Source of the DNA: Stromatinia cepivora
Taxonomy: Eukaryota > Ascomycota > Leotiomycetes > Helotiales > Sclerotiniaceae
Reading direction: 5' to 3'
Length of the DNA stretch: 64,000 bases
Assembly (NCBI GenBank): GCA_014898415.1
Contig: RCTD01000009.1
Span: forward strand, 496,001-560,000
A program made the position numbers and the translations under genes. The notes below the pieces were generated by a model. It saw nothing but the letters and a program-made list of their open reading frames with translations. It was not told where the DNA came from and did no database searches. Below, piece after piece: positions 1-11,294 of this stretch; the first letter of the stretch is position 1, and each line of letters starts with the position of its first letter.

Positions 1-120
1 ATCATTGTAGTCTTTTCTCATTCACATTTTGTTTTCCTGGCAAAGTTTCTAGAGATGCAAAACTAGTGTGATTGTTGAAAAATGTATAGGGGATTACTGT
101 AGTAGTATCTGTTTAATATT

Positions 121-168
121 CTTCTTTCCTTCCTTCCTTCCTTCCTTCCTTCCTCCCTTCCTTCTTCT
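121..168. repeat. CTTC microsatellite
   Basis: A run of CTTC/TTCC tetranucleotides with a few interruptions. It is a simple sequence repeat with no coding potential. Confidence 0.85.
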
Positions 169-253
169 CATGCATTTCTCATGTTTGAAAATTTGAAATG
201 AGATACTGGATTATATATAGCACGCTTAAGACTCTAATGGAGTATTGTATTTT

Positions 254-964
254 TGTTCCGGGCCATTGCGCAAATTTGACATTCCGAAATCAACTTAGCT
301 CATTCCGAAATACATTGGTTCGCCAAATGAACTAGTTGATACCGAAAATGGTAAAAATGAGGGCATTCACAAATGAACTAAGTTTATACAAAAATAATAT
401 ATTCAATATCCTAATTCATTGACTAATAGATTAGTATATACATTAATGTGAAGGAAGAGAGGGGATTACAATTTCATCATTGTCTATATTTTCAATTTTA
501 TCGTCACCTATATTTCCAACCTCATCGTCGTTTTTATCCCTGTTTTCAATCTCATCATCCCTTTTTTCTTTTGTTTAATTAATATAGAAATTATAATTGG
601 AATTACTATATAAAATGAATGAATAATATTAAAGATTTTTTCTATAAACCTTGAATCTCTGAATCATAGATTTTGAATTCTCATAAACTTTAAAACCTTA
701 TAGATTTTTAAACTTTAAGTCTTTGTAGATCTTAATTTATTTGTTAAATTAGTATAATAAGATATAAAAAATATTTATGAATAAACTAGCTCATTTGTGA
801 ATAGCCTCATTATTGCTATAAATAGATATATTGCGTAATCAACTAGCTCATTTAAATATTGAATTGATTGGCGAATAAACTAGGGTATTCACCAATAAGC
901 TAGCTCATTTCGAAATACATTACGTTGATTTCGGAATCCCGGATTTGCGCAATGGCCCGGAACA
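254..964. mobile_element. 711-bp terminal-inverted-repeat element (MITE-like)
   Basis: The left end (TGTTCCGGGCCATTGCGCAA...) and the right end are inverted copies: the first 22 bases match exactly, then after a short mismatch both continue with ATTCCGAAATCAAC. Imperfect inversion continues inward for about 100-150 bp, with repeated motifs such as GAACTAG/AATAAACTAG and AGCTCATT in both arms. The AT-rich centre has no open frame longer than a few dozen codons, so the element is non-autonomous. I cannot see a clear target-site duplication at the ends, so the superfamily is not assigned. Confidence 0.75.
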
Positions 965-3939
965 GATGCACTTCCCAAGCTAGAAATACCCTCTCTCAAA
1001 TTGAAGTTTATGTAAATGCAAATGGAAAGATTGGAGCTTTGCTTTGATTTATATTAGGAATGGAGTTGACGTGCTGATGGTGACGTCTATAGGCAAGGTG
1101 GTACGTAGATGGAGGGGATTGCAATGGAAGTAGAGCGGTAAAGCTGTCAAATGGTTTAGATAATGAGGGATACTAGGAAAAAACATTGAGAACGTACGAT
1201 TCATTCCACCTGGGCACACATTGATTAACCAAAGAAAAGACCATCATTCCCAATGCCGCAACAAAAACAAAAACAAAAAATCAATCTTCACTTCACTTCA
1301 CTTCCATCAACTCTCATCCAACCTCCCCGTTACCACCCATCCACCCACACAAAACGATACAGAATATCAACCAATCGACCTCACCCACCCATCACCAAAA
1401 TCCACACCACCACTTCACATGCCCAACCCCCTTCCCCCCCCCCCCCCCCCAAAAAAACAAAAAAGAAACAAAAAAAATCAAAATATCAAAAGGATGACGT
1501 CGACATTATCATCCTCCCAGGTGCATGGTCTGTAGCTGCCTGTGGCTAATATCTTTCTCTTAGAAGTGAGTAGTTGAAGTCAGAAGTCTTCGCTCTACTC
1601 ACTGCACCAAACGGATTATTAGTTGGGAGTTGGGGGTTTGGAGGGGTATATATGGGTGGGTTTGGGGCGGAGGGGGGAGGGGGAGTGAATATTCGTGGCG
1701 AGGTGGTGGGATGGTTTGTTTTGTTTGTGTGGGGAGGTGAGGTGGTGAGGTGGGAAGATGATTATGGGTTTGAGTGGCTTTATTTGGGCTGGATTATGAT
1801 TCAGGCATGGGATTTGAAGAGTCTGGTTTCTTTTGTAGGAGTGCAGTCTTGTTTTGCAACACAACTCTCAGTTTTTGAGCAGAGTTATCGCGAAAATAAC
1901 CTTTGAAGTTAGAGACCACTGGAACCACGAATCCACAATGAGTCTCACTGTTGCCGTTTGCTTGAAGTCATTATCACTGATTCTGATCACTGTAGTCATT
2001 CATACATCCCTATCTCGTTCTCTTCAACGTCGACAATCCGGTCAATGATATCGTCTAAAATCCTGCGGCCTAAAAGACTTATTCCATTGACCAACTCTCA
2101 AAAGCCAAAAATGTTGAGCAAGCTTGTAACATCCTTTTGTATCATTGGCAGCCAACATGATATTCCATTGTGCGTAATCGAGAAGAAACTGGGCACCGAG
2201 ATTCTCTTATAAGCACTAAGAATATCACATGCTGTGGAGCCATTAATACATCAGTGAGTTGGTGAGCACTCCATGGGTTCTCATTGGGCGCGAAGGGGTT
2301 TCATGGTGGAATGCACTGGTTGATGGATATATTTTGTCTATCCCATATCTTACAATTGAATTATCGTCTCAAATTCCGGAGAATTTTATCTCGTTGATGA
2401 TGTATGAGAGATCTCCTGGCTTGGTAGCCCTCTCCACTATATCCAAGAGTTACACAACTAAGACTTTGTTATGATGTACTGCGAGAGATATTGAATTTTT
2501 TCTCATTTAGCATGAAGATTGCTGACCCTAAAACTATGGACTTGCGATATTTACATCTCTTCTCTGCACGTCTGATGCTAATTGCTGTCATTCAAATCGC
2601 CTTTGTACCTCGCTGTCGGTTCTGGATGATGTCAACAACTGTCGTCACTAATCTCACCTTTTGCCATGGATCTATCCTTAACATGTGTTGAGCTGGACTC
2701 AATGAAGTTGCTAGTTTTTTTCAAAGCTCCCGCATATCTGCCATTCCACATCGGGTCGCGCCGATCAGGTTCAACTGTAACCTAAAGACTAGAAGTTGGG
2801 GACGTTGCATGTCTCTTATATCAACGCATTGATGAGGTAGTGGGATATTGGATGCGGAGTTTTTGCGTAATGTTGTTATTACTAGGTATCTTATTCAATT
2901 TCTCGGGCACGCTATTCAAAAGCAGGTTGGGCTCCAGTGGATGGGTGGATGAGGATACTCGTGATCAAATTGAGTGTGACGTGACAAGCTTTGCGGCGCA
3001 TAAAAGGGCGGGGGTTTCGTTGCCCTTTCCGCCATGGCCGCCGATGCGGGGTCGGCTCAGCCAACTCAGGGTAAAACCCATCCCCATTCACTGACCGCAC
3101 CAAGCTTGGATTTCCCGAATATACGGAAGTGCAGGCGCTGAAGAGAGATGGATACGCTTTTCAGGGGGTTAGTTCTCTTCCTTATTCTGAGTTCTTGGTT
3201 TTTTTTAAAAAAAATTTGTTGTTTACTTTCATTGTGTATTGTTACTGTTGTAAAATGTCATCATGTTTTATGTACCTCAACTCTATTTCATCCGAAAAGA
3301 TGGAGATTTCGACATCTTAGTACAAAATATATATATTCTCCCTGTTATTCCCGCTATTTGTGAGAAACGATCCAGTCCATTCTGTTCATGAAAAACTCCT
3401 GATTCATCTATGCTCTTTTCGTATCCTTGTTTGTAGGGCTGCACACAGAGATTGGAGAGCTCTTTTAAGTAGTGGAATGGCATGCTTTCGGTGCATAACG
3501 ATCCCTATTCCGTCTCTCTTGGTATTACAAAATCCACCGTCGCAACTAGGGTGCGTTTTCTGTATAATGCTTTCGAACACTCTTTGGAGATGTGTGAAGG
3601 TAATGAATTTGAAGTCCCTTAATCTCTAATTACTGGCTTTAGGTGCATAAAACCAAAAGACTTCTCCGTGATTTTGTTCTCTCAACAAAGTGTCAAAACA
3701 AAGAAAACCTCTAATGTTCTCACACCTCCATTAGACAACACAATTGAAATGGAGGTTGAGGTGCGTTGACTTAGTTACCTTCAGGAGTATTGTATATTGG
3801 CTTCGAGACATAATGCTATGGTGCTTGTTGGCGTCAAATGATTAGACTTGTTGTAACCAAATTAGTACATCATGTTCGATTCTCGCTGTCATTCTTGAAG
3901 TATCATTCGAAGCCAAATACTGTATTTATAGTGACTCCT
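965..3939. other. Low-complexity and decayed DNA, no confident gene
   Basis: Pyrimidine-rich and purine-rich stretches dominate 1220-1900, including a 17-base poly-C run at 1434-1450. Several short open frames exist, but they are compositionally biased and overlap in different frames. On the minus strand at about 2042-2206 there is a 53-codon open stretch with protein-like composition (motifs LGAQFLLDYAQWN and AANDTKGCYKLAQ), flanked further upstream by stop-interrupted protein-like pieces to about 2480. This could be an eroded gene, but I do not recognise a family and cannot exclude chance. Confidence 0.4.
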
Positions 3940-4836
3940 CTACAAAAAAAAACTATGTAGAAGCACTGTGTGGGTGGATATTCTTGCATTAAGTGGGAAA
4001 GGAATAGTATTGAAAAACTGGTAACCTAGGTAGGCGCTTCTTAAATAATGAAGCTGAGCTCGACCAGCTGGACGGGACGCTAGTTTCTGAGATTCTATTT
4101 CCTCCCAAACCCTTGCATTCCCCGCTCTTTTCAAATTTTGTCCGGCAATAGGGGACTTGGTGAGTGAATCACAAAAAGAAGACACTGTAGCCCCCACAAT
4201 TTCATAAACACCGCATCCTGCCAACAACTTACCCCATTCACGGCATATATATCTCGTGGATCCCAAGATTAGGGCTGCCAACAAGCTCAGAACAGATCTG
4301 CAAGAGAGATTTAATTGTCATATTTTTGAACTTCTCTAGTAGAGGGAGTTGCTGCGGGCAGTAAATCGATAGCATAGATTTGACGAGAACCATACGCAGT
4401 ACAATCAAAAGTGACAATGATATGTAGAAGACTAGATGATAGCCGGTCGAGCATACCAAATCACTGCTTGAGAACAATCTCTACTGTCGTTTTCCAGTTG
4501 ATTCATCGAATCTCTGATTTTGATTGTCAGTTGAAGCACTAAATCGAAGCTCGGCTAATAATCGCGTTGATAATCTGAGGAATAAAACCGTTTGAACGAG
4601 GCAATAAGTACCCAGGTTATTAGCGTGACTCAGGTACGGTCATCGTTCCTGCTACCACTGGAGTTTGTGTTGGGCGAAAAGGATATAGTCGAACGAGTGG
4701 AAAAGCTCGAAGAAGGTTGATCCATATAGTGGTAGCTAAAACCATTTCGAGTTTGGAGCAGCTGGCTGTTTAAATATTCTATGTTCCTTTTCAGATACCC
4801 ATTCCATTTGCTCAACAGCTTCTGGGAATGGCTCAC
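3940..4836 (-). CDS. Possible uncharacterised membrane protein gene, structure unresolved
   Basis: Three minus-strand open pieces follow one another: a polar N-terminal piece starting with ATG at 4836, a hydrophobic piece (motif YISLSLLIVL, about 4477-4300), and a C-terminal piece (4284-3940) with motifs SLLAALILGSTRYICREW and GATVSSFCDSLTKSP. A good splice acceptor (CTCTTGCAG, near 4300) precedes the last piece. I could not find donor sites that keep all pieces in one frame, so this is either a multi-intron gene or a decayed one. No family is recognised. Confidence 0.3.
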
Positions 4837-4925
4837 CTGTAAGAGTGGAGTTTAATGCCCCTCATTCTCTCCTTCATCCCAATTGAACTTCACCTCAACG
4901 GTTCAGACTTCCAAAGTGGTCTCGT

Positions 4926-5454
4926 CCCAAATATATCACAACACAACATTCTAACCTTGATTGGTTAAACCTCTCAAGTCAAAAGTTTTGTTGTATATTT
5001 GGGTTAATCTGAATATTATTCAATTCCATCTAGGTAAGTTTCTCCTAATCCAGAACTCGGAACATGATATACCTTTCTATTCGGAATTCCGTCAGATATG
5101 CAACAATACTTCCAATTAGACCTGTCGCAAATATAATGTAGTAACTTTGATTGGTTAATTCTTTGGGACTCAATGTATTGTTGCATATCTGAAAAATTCC
5201 AACCAGATTCTGAATATGGTTCAGAATGTGTAGCAGACAAAACTATTGTCGGAATCCGATAGATATGTAACAAAACTCTAAATTGGCTTCATCTCAAGTA
5301 TGGTCATAACATTACACCGTAGCTTTGATTGGCTGAGACTCTGAGATTATAGGTATTGTTGCATGTCTGAAGAATTCTGACTGGGTTCCAATTGTGAATT
5401 GACGGAACTTCTCAGACAGAATTCAGTCGGAATCTGACAGATATGCAACAAAAG
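4926..5454. repeat. Tandem array of palindromic repeat units
   Basis: Three consecutive units of about 170 bp pitch each contain two inverted arms around a conserved core. Arms of unit 1 are at 4926-4947 and 4985-5003, of unit 2 at 5082-5109 and 5174-5200, of unit 3 at 5250-5276 and 5353-5378; a lone left arm sits at 5428-5454. The arms of units 2-4 share AGATATG(C/T)AACAA and its complement; each core contains TTGATTGG(T/C)T. The array looks like tandem copies of a small foldback element, or a cruciform-forming repeat. Confidence 0.7.
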
Positions 5455-6161
5455 ACTTTGTGGTACTCTCTGTCAAAATATAATGGTTGAGAAATGGAAT
5501 GTATTGGGATGTTAGAGTAGTTTGAATATCGTTATTCCGAGTTGAAGGTTGGAACTGGTTTAAAGAAAGGGGGCATTCTTTCATATATTTTGACGGAATT
5601 ACTTAAGCCCTAGCTACAGAGCATTATGTTGAATATATCCAAGTAACCATGAAACTCATACTTGTATGTCTAATACTTATATCGTTTTTTGTCTCTGCCA
5701 TACAAGGAAAACAAGACTTCTTAAATCAAATGGCGGTACTTTCGCCGGTGACACTCAAGAAGTAAAAGCAGTAGAAACATCATCATTATGGCTACAATAA
5801 TCAGATGACAATGGAATGTTCGCAATACACCAGAAGAAGACTTCATTTTGCCCAGTCTTTGTTACTGGACGGTATCCTCCATAAATAGAGCACACCAGCC
5901 CCCCGGACCTCCCCAGTAACGCAGCTCAGAGTTTAAAATTATAACGGCAGACCACATCTAAAATTGATGCGCAGCATCCGAACGTCTTGAGGGTGGCTCA
6001 GAGTATTCGGGCTGACACCTGCAGCCGATATGGAGTGGAATCAGGATTTTAATGCTTTAGCCAAGAAGCAGCCTTGGTAAGAAGTGAATTTAACCTGGAT
6101 TGATGGGTGGGAGTTCACCAATAGCATTTATCTTTAGTGAAACTTGTAATATATAATTCGT
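5455..6161. other. Intergenic stretch
   Basis: No open frame with protein-like composition was seen. The right part may hold the lost N-terminal end of the adenylation pseudogene that follows; a frame beginning with ATG at about 6030 ends after roughly a dozen codons. Confidence 0.5.
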
Positions 6162-7800
6162 GGAGCAACTGCTGTAAATGGTATTGCGTGGTGGCTGATC
6201 AATGAGCTTGGTTCTGGATCTTTCCGACTATTTGCTTTATGGGTTGGAATGATATTAGATATGCTACTATGGTTTTGGGAGCTGTGAAGGCTGGTTATAA
6301 AGTGTGTATTGATACGATACGTTGGTATGTTAGATATATTGATGTGTGATAGATACTTCTTATCTCCCCCTACAACAGCAATGAGGGAAACATCAGTCTA
6401 TTCAAAGCTCTGGACTGTCACATTTTAGCGACTACAGACCCGGTCCCACTAGGAGTACCCGCGATACTTAATAGCATATCCGAACTACGTACCATTACCG
6501 TTACAAGTGTCGATGAGCTCCTAGACAAAAACTATGAACATTTCCCCTTCAGCAAAACTTTCAACGAGGCTAAGGATGAGCCTCTAGTCTGTCTTCACAC
6601 ATCTGGTACCACTGGCCTCCCAAAACCAGTTATCTATACCCACGACTTCGTAGCGACATATGTGAGAATGGGTCAATTAGTTCCACCAGCGGGATTCGAA
6701 TCGAGAGAAAAAGAGTACCAAGGCACACGAATTCTCATGAACCTTCCACCATTTCATGCAAGTATTTCTCTTCTATTCTCTACTTGCCTTTTGATTTTAC
6801 TTGATTGCAGTCAGAGAACTGACTGTGAAATAGGCATCAAGCATAAATTGTTTCTCCGAATCACTAGCCAATCAAAACATCGTTATATTTCCCTTGCTAA
6901 TGGAATGGAACGGGCTACAGCTTCATCTCCCGCTGAAATCATGAAACACACCCCAGTAGATTCACTATGCGCACCTCCATGGATGGTTCACGAGATCGCC
7001 ACCAATCCGCGCTTATAGAAGAATTGCTTGTCCGAAAACTCGACACTGTGTGGTTTGGAGGTGGCGATTTGCCCCAACAATTCAGTGATATTATAACATC
7101 AAAATTCAAATTTTGGAATTCAAGTGGATCTACCGAAACATCCCCATTTCCAAATATACGCAAGTCTGGGGAATGGCCGGCAGAAGATTGGAAGTATCAA
7201 TGCACTCATCTAGCTGCAGGTCTGGAATATCGACTTTTCTCAGAAGATGATCAACTTTATGAAGCTGTTGTTGTACGCAATTCTGATCCTGAGTTCGAAC
7301 AACCGGTGTTTAAAATTTATCCGGATTTGAAAGAGTATCCTGCCAAAGATTAATTCTCTCCTCATCCCACAAGGGAAGGTTTATGGGCATACCGTGGGCG
7401 TGCAGACGATATGATTTTGATAGTTGTAGATAATGTGACATCTCGTCCATTCAATCCGCAATACATGGATCATGCAGTGACGAAGCACCCGGATGTTAGA
7501 GATGGACTGATGGTTCCTGACGGCAAGTTTTTCAACGAGAGATTTGTAACGAAAACAGGTCTTCTTGTTGAGTTGAAAGATGGCATTAACGCAGAGGAGC
7601 CTGGATATAAAGAGAGGTTAATTGAAGAACTTTGGATTATTGTTGATGGTATCAATAAGAAATATCGAGAAGAGATTTGGGTGCAAAAGGAATGCATCAT
7701 TATTGCCGATCCCCAAAAGGCCCTTCCAAGAAATCCGAAAGGAGCAATTCACAGAGCTAGGGCGATGGAGCTGTATGCAAAGGAGCTGGAGAGTCTATAA
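6162..7800 (+). pseudogene. NRPS-like adenylation (AMP-binding) enzyme, broken
   Basis: Adenylation domains activate carboxylic acids as acyl-adenylates. The sequence shows the N-terminal block (motifs GIAWWLINELGSGS and MGWNDIRYATMVLGAVKAG), a plausible 51-nt intron at 6302-6352, the nucleotide-binding A3 motif CLHTSGTTGLPKPVIYTHD, the A5-like SSGSTET stretch, and the C-terminal A7 motif LWAYRGRADDMI with PRNPKGAIHR near the end. At least three lesions break it: a one-base shift before FPTICFMGW near 6225, a frame change near 7010, and an in-frame TAA at 7351-7353 exactly where the family has a hydrophobic residue in KD-L-F-x-PHP. The reading frame stops at 7800 just after the adenylation domain, so the carrier and reductase or thioesterase domains expected of NRPS-like enzymes are absent. 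The order and spacing of motifs make the family call firm; the original substrate cannot be told. Confidence 0.85.
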
Positions 7801-8226
7801 GAAACATGGAATATTGACTATGAAACTGTTCACTATGTTCCATCTCGGAATCGGGAAGGGAAGTTGGGGACTGAAGAGGTTGAACGATGAGAAAACCATT
7901 AGATTATCAAGTGAAACCAGAGGATAAGAGAAAGAAGAGAGATGAAAAGGCAGAACAAATTTGACATACCAAATAGGTTCTCGCACACTTATCTTGCTAC
8001 GGCCCAAGCACCTATGAATTCCCTGTTTGACAGAGTGATTTTTGTGGAGCAATTAGATCCAACTAAACAACTTGTCTCTAAAGATGGCAGTTCTCTAAAC
8101 TGGCCGACAAAATGATTATTTGGTCGATACGCTTTATTGTGAATTCATAATGATACAACCAGTGCCTGAACGCCTGGGTATTGTCCGTCCCCCCCCTTCC
8201 TTGCGGTTTTAAAAACCAATAATTCA

Positions 8227-10520
8227 TTAATCATAATCGCCCAAATCATCAAAAACATCTCCTGTTTCCTCATTACCCCTTTTATCAAACCAACCTCCAA
8301 AATCTAGCTTCATCAGTAGCCTGTCCACTCTACCAACTTTAACCGGGACGTATGCCCCTTCCTCTCCCAAGACCAGTTCTTCATATCCACTATCCCAGCC
8401 ATTCTTATCTTGATCTATGTCCCGTAGAGTCTTAATCAATTCTTCAATTGCATCTTTTACCCGTGTTGCTACTGTTACAAGCTGTTCTTTGATATTCTGT
8501 TCTTCTTTGTGGAAGTCAGAGAATGCATCTACTACTCCCTCGTCGGCTTCAAGATCCAGCGATTGCCAGATAGAGTGGATACGGTGGACAAGAGCAACGA
8601 GATGATCGATTTGCTGGAGTAGATAGTATAACGGGTCCGTAAATGTTGATGTATTTAGAAGAAGATTGGATGCTAAAGCAGCGAGGTATCTCCTATGTGC
8701 ATCTGCGAGTGTTTGTGGATCATGATTATGGCGAGCATTCCTCGAGGTCGATTGTTTGGCAGCTTGCAGCCAGATATCTTCATCTTCATCTTGGGATCTT
8801 GATGCTTGCGTTTCTCCTGTGAGCCAGGCTGTAAAGCCTAACCATGTTCCTTGTACAACCTCGCCTTGAAGATATGCTTCTGTCTCACCTAAAAAGAAGA
8901 CTGCAGCACTGCTGGTTGCCCATACGCTACGCATGGCGTGAGAACGTTCTTTAGCTCTAGTCCGAAGTGTGAGGACCTTCTTTCGGCCAAAAGTAGAACT
9001 TCCCAAAGGCGGGCCAGGAGGTGCTGGATGATCGCGACGTAAAGAAGTTATCTTCCAAAGATTAGTGAGCCGCAGATGTGCCCTGTGAACTGCTAAAAGG
9101 TAAGCATTGATGCTTGAATACATCTGGATGTCAGATGGAGTAAGGAATAGATCTAGTGGCGAAGGGATGTGCATTGTAAGAGCCACAGGGACTGAAAGAA
9201 GGAGATTCCGGAAGGGGGTGGAGACAATCAGAGAAGATTGCGGAGCTCTTAAGCTTGCCTTCCCTTGTGGATTCGGATTTCCTTTTGTAATGCTCAACTG
9301 CACAAGATCTCTTGCAAGTTCAAGCAAATCATCATCATCATCCTCTTCATCGTTCTGGCCTTGTTGTGCGCCCATCGCAGCCCAGGTCCTAGCAAGGATA
9401 GCAGAGACTTCCCCTTCCTTCACAACAATATTTCCCAGGCCATCCTTCTTCTCATATCCCAAATTTTCGGACCTTCTCCATCGTGATCGAATCTTTTCAT
9501 CGGCCTCAGATATCAACGCTATAGCAAACTCTCCTCGACCAAGCAAGAAGAATTCCCGTAGTAATGTCAAGACTTCAATAACTTTGCTCAATGGCAAGAG
9601 CTTTTGTAAAGTAGTTTGGGACAGGGAAAGACGGATAGCGGCTATGACTCGTGCGAAATTGGCGCCATTGATTGGGAACTTGAGGGTAGATAATTGGCGT
9701 AAATGGGAGGATAATAGGTCGAGCTCTGGAGATGATGCAGAGGAGATGCCCTTAACTCGAATATGGTTTAAGGATCGTCCGATGAAAAGAAGCGATGAGG
9801 CCGTGGAATCCGACACAAACGCTGGCAACAAGTCCTTATTGTTCTTGTAATCCTATCATCAGACCAGTCAGCGGGTTTCCAGTTAAGCAATGAGCATGAA
9901 ACTGGTACCTCAGATTCATCCTCTTGAACGAAGAAATCCCCGCGTCCAAAACTGGGTAGTCGTCCGTAGAGAATCCAGGCCGATACCTGCTTCAGCCAAG
10001 CAGTCTGCGCAACCTTCACTAGACTTAGTGCTGCCTCCTCTATATCCGCATATCCTGTTTGTATAGCATTGCACAACTTGTCGATGACCATTGCCCCACT
10101 ACACTTCTTTTCGCCCGCATCTTGCATCATGAAGTCCACAATTTCCAAGAACCATTCCATTCGCCTTGTCCAGCCAGAAAACTTCTCCACGATAAATGTC
10201 AGCGGCACAATATTATATGCACCCACACTCCCAGAATCTTTGCGCAAGATGCCATTCTCAACCTCAAGCACTTTCCGTTGAAATCTTACAAGATGTACGG
10301 AGCTTATAGATGTAGCAACAGCTTGGCAGATGCTCGAGGAGTGCTTTGAAGATATAGTATTTGTATGCGCGAGGAGCTTGCAGTGAAGGTCACTTAGATG
10401 GGCGACAGAGGAGAGGAGGGACTTTTCTGAGGGGGAGAGGATCGAGGATGAGGATGTATGATCGGCAGTGAGGAGCGGAGACGGATGTCCCGAGAGTGAG
10501 AGGAGTATCTCGTGGAGCAT
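8227..10520 (-). CDS. Gamma-tubulin complex component 4 (Spc97/Spc98 family)
   Basis: GCP4 is a structural subunit of the gamma-tubulin ring complex, which nucleates microtubules at spindle pole bodies. The N terminus MLHEILLSLSGHPSPLL is the hallmark GCP4 start. One 56-nt intron (9853-9908, donor GTACCAG, acceptor TGATAG, phase 0) joins ...VQEDESE to DYKNNKDLLPAFV, giving a protein of 745 residues, in the usual range for fungal GCP4. The linker DLLPAFVSDSTASSLLFIG is the conserved grip-domain segment after the first helices, and the C-terminal grip2-like part has YYLLQQIDHLVALVHR and long helices, ending in an acidic tail. The frames on the opposite strand (for example 9107-9850) are shadows of this gene. 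The gene is single-copy in the window with no operon-like neighbour; the divergent gene lies 775 bp away at 11295. Confidence 0.92.
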
Positions 10521-10744
10521 TTTCGCCCAGGACTAGATCTTTTTACAATCAGCAAACTCAGAAGTCGCAGTGGATTGCAGTGGGATGCATTGGTAGCCCG
10601 TACCGGTTTTCCTTCCTGTCCTTAAACCAATCTGCCAAGTCGTAGTATAACAATAAAATAGTACCCAATAACTCAAATCGGCACATTTGGTTCACAACAT
10701 ATTCATTTTCTAGGGCGCATCAGCCATACAGGAATTCTGTAGAA

Positions 10745-10990
10745 ATTGAGTTGTGGTCGATGAGGTTATAATTTTCCCGAATTGATCGCGTTACAGGCGC
10801 GTTGCGGAGACGCGGACGGGGAGGAAGCTTGGAGCAATGCTTAGTTGTTTAACCCTTCACATCAACTTCAACTTGACCTCAATCACAATCACAATCACAA
10901 TCACAGTTCTATTTACGGATAATTCTACATTCACAAATTTGTGACACTCACACTATAATGCGAGATTCCTTGGGATGACCTTTTGAAGTC
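10745..10990 (+). repeat. Upstream block, copy 1 (duplicated at 12368-12570)
   Basis: This block shares colinear similarity with 12368-12570: both have GAGGTTATAA followed by TTTCCC, a GCGTTAC element, TTGGAGCAA, a TTTAACCC/CTTAACCC element, CCTCAATCACAATC, and a GATT(C/A)CTTGG(G/A)ATGA stretch. Many differences are C/T or G/A. It lies upstream of the first ISG12-like gene as its partner lies upstream of the second, so it moved with the tandem gene duplication and may carry promoter elements. Confidence 0.75.
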
Positions 10991-11215
10991 AACGCGGGCA
11001 ATTTGGTCTTCCCTAGATCCTGCTGACTTTCAGACCAATGAGATATGAAAGGTGGCCGTGAATGCGGTCTGATTCTGATGGTGCAGCAGCAGACCACAGA
11101 AGACACACCTACTACTAGGCAGACACAAACAAAGATGCAACCTCGGTTTTTGTGCTTTCCTAACATAGTTCCCTCACTTTCAAAGCTGCTATTGAAATCT
11201 ATCTTTTTCTTACTT

Positions 11216-11226
11216 TATATATATTT
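11216..11226 (+). promoter_or_regulatory. Candidate TATA box
   Basis: TATATATATTTT lies about 70-80 bases before the ATG at 11295, a usual distance for a fungal TATA element allowing for a short leader. Position is the only support. Confidence 0.35.
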
Positions 11227-11294
11227 TACTTATTAAATAAGATCGAAGCATCTCGGAATCTTTTTCATTCTACACTTTATAACAATCTACAACG

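Larger units (their letters stand above)
10521..11294. other. Shared 5' region of GCP4 and the first ISG12-like gene
   Basis: Contains the first copy of a duplicated upstream block (about 10745-10990), a CAATCA hexamer run at about 10880-10904, and a TATA-like stretch near 11216. Short open frames here are not convincing. Confidence 0.6.

Noticed and set aside
1221..1549. Two overlapping ~100-codon frames
   Set aside because: They cross a poly-C and A-rich low-complexity tract, overlap in different frames and have no protein-like pattern.
1574..1906. Glycine/valine-rich 110-codon frame
   Set aside because: Purine-rich composition creates open frames on both strands; no motif.
6162..7800. 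Intron-only explanation for the adenylation gene
   Set aside because: No GT-AG pair removes the TAA at 7351 without destroying the DLFxPHP block, and two more frame changes remain.
9107..9850. 247-codon frame opposite GCP4
   Set aside because: Shadow of the well-supported minus-strand GCP4 gene.
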